Source: Streptomyces sp. NRRL S-340 (lineage in GTDB: Bacteria; Actinomycetota; Actinomycetes; Streptomycetales; Streptomycetaceae). From it: 64,000 nucleotides of DNA. Shown here in pieces: positions 61,929 through 64,000 of the stretch. The stretch is from NCBI RefSeq assembly GCF_000720185.1, contig NZ_JOIY01000033.1, positions 1 through 64,000 on the forward strand, written 5' to 3'. Position numbers and translations under genes: made by a program. A model generated the notes under the pieces. That model saw only the letters and a program-made list of their open reading frames with translations. It was not told the DNA's origin and did no database searches. Within the stretch, counting starts at the first letter, position 1, and each line of letters begins with the position of its first letter.

Positions 61929-62672
61929 ATGACCGTGATCCTGGTGACCGGCGGCGGATCCCTCGGCGGGCTCGTCGCCGAGCGGCTGCGCGCGGACGGG
62001 TACGAGGTGCGGGTGCTCGGCCGGCGGCCGCCCGGCGCCGTGGACCTGCGCGAGGGCGGGAGGGCGCTGGACGCGGCCGTGGCCGGTGCGGACACGGTCG
62101 TGCACTGCGCGAGTCCGCCGCGGGACGGTGGCGAGGAGGCCGCGGCCCACCTGGTCGCGGCGGCGCGCCGGGCCGGGGCGGGACATCTGGTGCTCGTCTC
62201 CGCCGTGGGCGCGGGCCGGCTGCCGCTGGGCCACTACGAGACCGCGCGGGCCGTGGAGCGGTTGGTCGAGGAGTCGGGCCTGGGCTGGTCGGTCCTGCGT
62301 GCCACCCGGACCCACGACCTCCTGGCGGCCGCCTTCCGGCGCATGGCCCGGCCGCCGGTCATGCTGCTCCCGGCGGGTGTGCGGGAGCAGCCGGTCGAGG
62401 CGGCGGAGGTCGCCGGACGGCTGGCGGAACTGGCGGCGGGCGCACCGGCGGGGCGGGTGCCGGACATGGGCGGCCCCGAGGTCCGCGGCCTGGAGTCCCT
62501 GGCCCGCGCCTACCTCGGGGCCACGGCCCGCCGCCGCCCCGTCCTGAACGTGCCCCTGGCCGGCCGCGCCTACCAGGGTTTCCGCGAGGGCGAGCACCTC
62601 GCTCCGCGGCGGGCCGTGGGCAAGCGCACCTTCGAGGAGTACCTGGCGGCCCGCCGCGGCCGGCGGGAGTGA
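61929..62672 (+). CDS. NAD(P)-binding SDR/NmrA-like protein
   Basis: A 247-residue Rossmann protein of the atypical SDR type. The dinucleotide motif is TGGGSLGGLV near the N-terminus, and a YETARAVERLVEESG helix follows, where a Tyr could serve as in YxxxK but Lys is replaced by Arg. Such proteins often act as redox sensors or reductases. ATG 61929 follows AAGGGG. Substrate unknown. Confidence 0.85.
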   Translation: MTVILVTGGGSLGGLVAERLRADGYEVRVLGRRPPGAVDLREGGRALDAAVAGADTVVHCASPPRDGGEEAAAHLVAAARRAGAGHLVLVSAVGAGRLPLGHYETARAVERLVEESGLGWSVLRATRTHDLLAAAFRRMARPPVMLLPAGVREQPVEAAEVAGRLAELAAGAPAGRVPDMGGPEVRGLESLARAYLGATARRRPVLNVPLAGRAYQGFREGEHLAPRRAVGKRTFEEYLAARRGRRE

Positions 62673-62689
62673 GGCGGCCGGACCGTCAC

Positions 62690-63241
62690 CGCGGACGTAC
62701 CGGGCCGCGGGGCCGGCGGGGAGCGACGCGGCCGGACCGTCAGAGCGGGGCGCACCGCGGCCGGCCCGGCGGGGAGCGACGCGGCGGGGCGACTGTCAGG
62801 GCGGGCGGCCCCGCCCGACGGGGATTGAGACGGCGGGGCCCTCAGCGCGCGTCGGGGCCGGCCCGGCGGGGAGCGACGCCGAGGCGACGTCGGGGGCGGG
62901 CGCCCAAACGGGCGGGACCGAGACGGCGGGGCCCTCAGCGCGGGCGCACCGGGTCGGCCGACCGGAAGCGACGCTGCGGGACGACGTCAGCACGCGCGGC
63001 CCTGCCAGGCAGGGAACGAGACGGCAGGGCCCTCAGCGCGGCGTACCGGGGCCAGCCGGCGGGAAGCGGCGCGGCGAGGCGACGCCAGCGCGGGCGGCCC
63101 CGCCCGGCGGGAAACGAGACGGCAGGGCGCTCAGCGCGGGCGCACCGGGGCCGCAGGGTCGGGCGGCCGGCCCGAAGCGACGCGGCGGGACGGCGTCAGC
63201 GCAGGCGGCCCCGCCCGGCGGGAAACGAGACGGCAGGCCCC
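62690..63241. repeat. Degenerate tandem repeat array of about 49-bp units
   Basis: About eleven imperfect units alternate between two types: (A/G)AGCGACGCGGCGGG...GTCAGCGCG and A(A/C)CGAGACGGC(A/G)GGG...CTCAGCGCG. Homologous CTCAGCGCG points are at 62842, 62934, 63032, 63130 and 63241, giving a double-unit period of 92-111 bp. Each unit contains a GGGCGG/CCGCCC hairpin. The last copy runs up to the ROK gene stop. There are no unique spacers, so this is not CRISPR. Confidence 0.7.
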
Positions 63242-64000
63242 TCAGCGCGGGCGCGGCGGGGCCGCGGGGCCGGGCGTCTCGCGGGGGTGAGGGGGCGGGC
63301 CGGGGGGCGCGAAAAGGATCTCCTGGGCGCGGTCCCGCGCCGTCAGGAGCGCGCCGCGCAGCACCGCGCCGCCGCCCAGCGTGCTCGCCCGGACCTCGGT
63401 GGGCAGCGGTGACATCCGGGCGACCCGCCGCGCCACCCGCGCGGCGAGCGCGTCCCCGCCGGCCCGGCCGATCTCGCCGCCCAGCACCACGCACCCGGGG
63501 TCCAGCACCGCCACCACGGAGGCCGCCGCGAGGGTCACCCGGTCGGCGAGGGCGTCCAGGAACTCGGCGGCCCGGGGCGCGTCCCCCCGCACCGCGCCGC
63601 GCACCAGTTCCGCGGCGGCCGGTTCCCGTCCCGCCGGGGCCGCCGAGATCCCGAACCGGGCGGCCAGCTCCGCCACCGCCGCGGAACCGGCCAGCGAGTG
63701 GAAGCCGCCCGTGCAGTCGGTCGCCGAGGGCAGGCCGCCGGTGCCGGGCACGGGCAGGAACCCGATCTCGCCCGTGCCGCCGGAGGCGCCGTGCCGCAGG
63801 ACGCCGTCCAGGACCACCGCCGCGCCGGCGCCGTGGCCCAGCCACAGCAGGACGAACGTGTCCCGCCCCCGGGCGGCCCCGTCGCGCTGTTCGGCCAGCG
63901 CGGCGAGGTTCGTCTCGTTCTCGACGATGACGCGGGCCCGCGGCAGCCGGTCCTGGAGCGCGGCCACCAGCCGGCGGTGCCACTCGGGCAGCCCGGTGGT
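63242..64000 (-). CDS. ROK-family protein, partial
   Basis: The C-terminal 252 residues of a ROK (repressor/ORF/kinase) protein; the 5' part is beyond the right edge. The nucleotide/sugar-fold blocks [30 protein letters not shown] and VLGGEIGRAGGDAL are clear. The usual ROK zinc motif CxCGxxGC is replaced by DCTGGFHSLAGS. Whether it is a transcriptional repressor or a sugar kinase depends on the unseen N-terminus; the degenerate zinc site favours a regulator. Confidence 0.85.
   Translation of the reverse strand, partial: TTGLPEWHRRLVAALQDRLPRARVIVENETNLAALAEQRDGAARGRDTFVLLWLGHGAGAAVVLDGVLRHGASGGTGEIGFLPVPGTGGLPSATDCTGGFHSLAGSAAVAELAARFGISAAPAGREPAAAELVRGAVRGDAPRAAEFLDALADRVTLAAASVVAVLDPGCVVLGGEIGRAGGDALAARVARRVARMSPLPTEVRASTLGGGAVLRGALLTARDRAQEILFAPPGPPPHPRETPGPAAPPRPR

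Noticed and set aside
62690..63241. CRISPR array
   Set aside because: The units are contiguous and degenerate, without unique spacers of constant length, and no cas genes are nearby.
1..64000. Mobile element, prophage or tRNA gene
   Set aside because: I found no transposase, integrase, phage structural protein, attachment-site duplication or cloverleaf-like sequence by reading the window.

Overview
The window is chromosomal DNA from a Streptomyces species. GC content is very high, third codon positions are almost all G or C, GTG/TTG starts are common, and several genes are Streptomyces-specific: smeA-sffA, rbpA, ppm1, a conservon (cvnA-D), crr-ptsI with a DasR-type operator, and a ribE-ribM-ribBA-ribH operon behind an FMN riboswitch. 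From memory, the gene order resembles the S. coelicolor segment running from crr-ptsI (SCO1390-1391) through smeA-sffA (SCO1415-1416), rbpA (SCO1421) and ppm1 (SCO1423) to the riboflavin/histidine block (about SCO1439-1443). I see no integrase, transposase, CRISPR array or tRNA gene, so this looks like core-arm chromosome rather than an island.

Left part (1-14.4 kb): the promoter and leader of an rRNA operon point left off the edge. A DasR-like dre palindrome separates it from crr-ptsI (the general sugar PTS). Then come a hypothetical gene plus an MFS exporter divergent from a MocR-type regulator, acetoacetyl-CoA synthetase, a GH31 glycosidase, a Nudix hydrolase, a secreted VanX-like D,D-dipeptidase and glycerol kinase. 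The theme is carbon uptake and central metabolism.

14.5-27.2 kb: two complex left-pointing operons. One is a conservon: a membrane NIT/HAMP/ATPase sensor, a roadblock protein, a DUF742 protein and a Ras-like GTPase. The other has three genes shaped like a MukBEF/Wadjet SMC complex: a kleisin-like protein, a winged-helix-like partner and a roughly 1,500-residue coiled-coil ATPase. It has no recognisable nuclease gene. The ATPase has D-N where canonical Walker B has D-E, and it runs past the expected C-terminus without a stop. A perfect-period 27-bp repeat array sits at the junction of the first two genes.

27.3-45 kb: a GntR regulator, a HEAT-like protein, an ankyrin protein, the sporulation pair smeA-sffA, a second MocR regulator divergent from a YczE-like membrane protein, a phosphodiesterase, an Atg22-type transporter, rbpA behind a textbook SigR promoter, fxsA, ppm1, an amidohydrolase, an Lrp regulator, small conserved proteins and an acyl-CoA dehydrogenase.

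45-64 kb: a small membrane protein, a secreted C39-like peptidase, an amino-acid permease, a P-loop kinase without an obvious start, a very short transcription unit that may encode an 18-residue leaderless peptide, an EccA-like AAA ATPase, two CNNM/CBS proteins, then one left-pointing block (FMN riboswitch, ribE, ribM, ribBA, ribH, hisE, hisG, PH-domain gene). The end holds an NAD(P)-binding protein, a degenerate repeat array and a ROK protein cut by the right edge.
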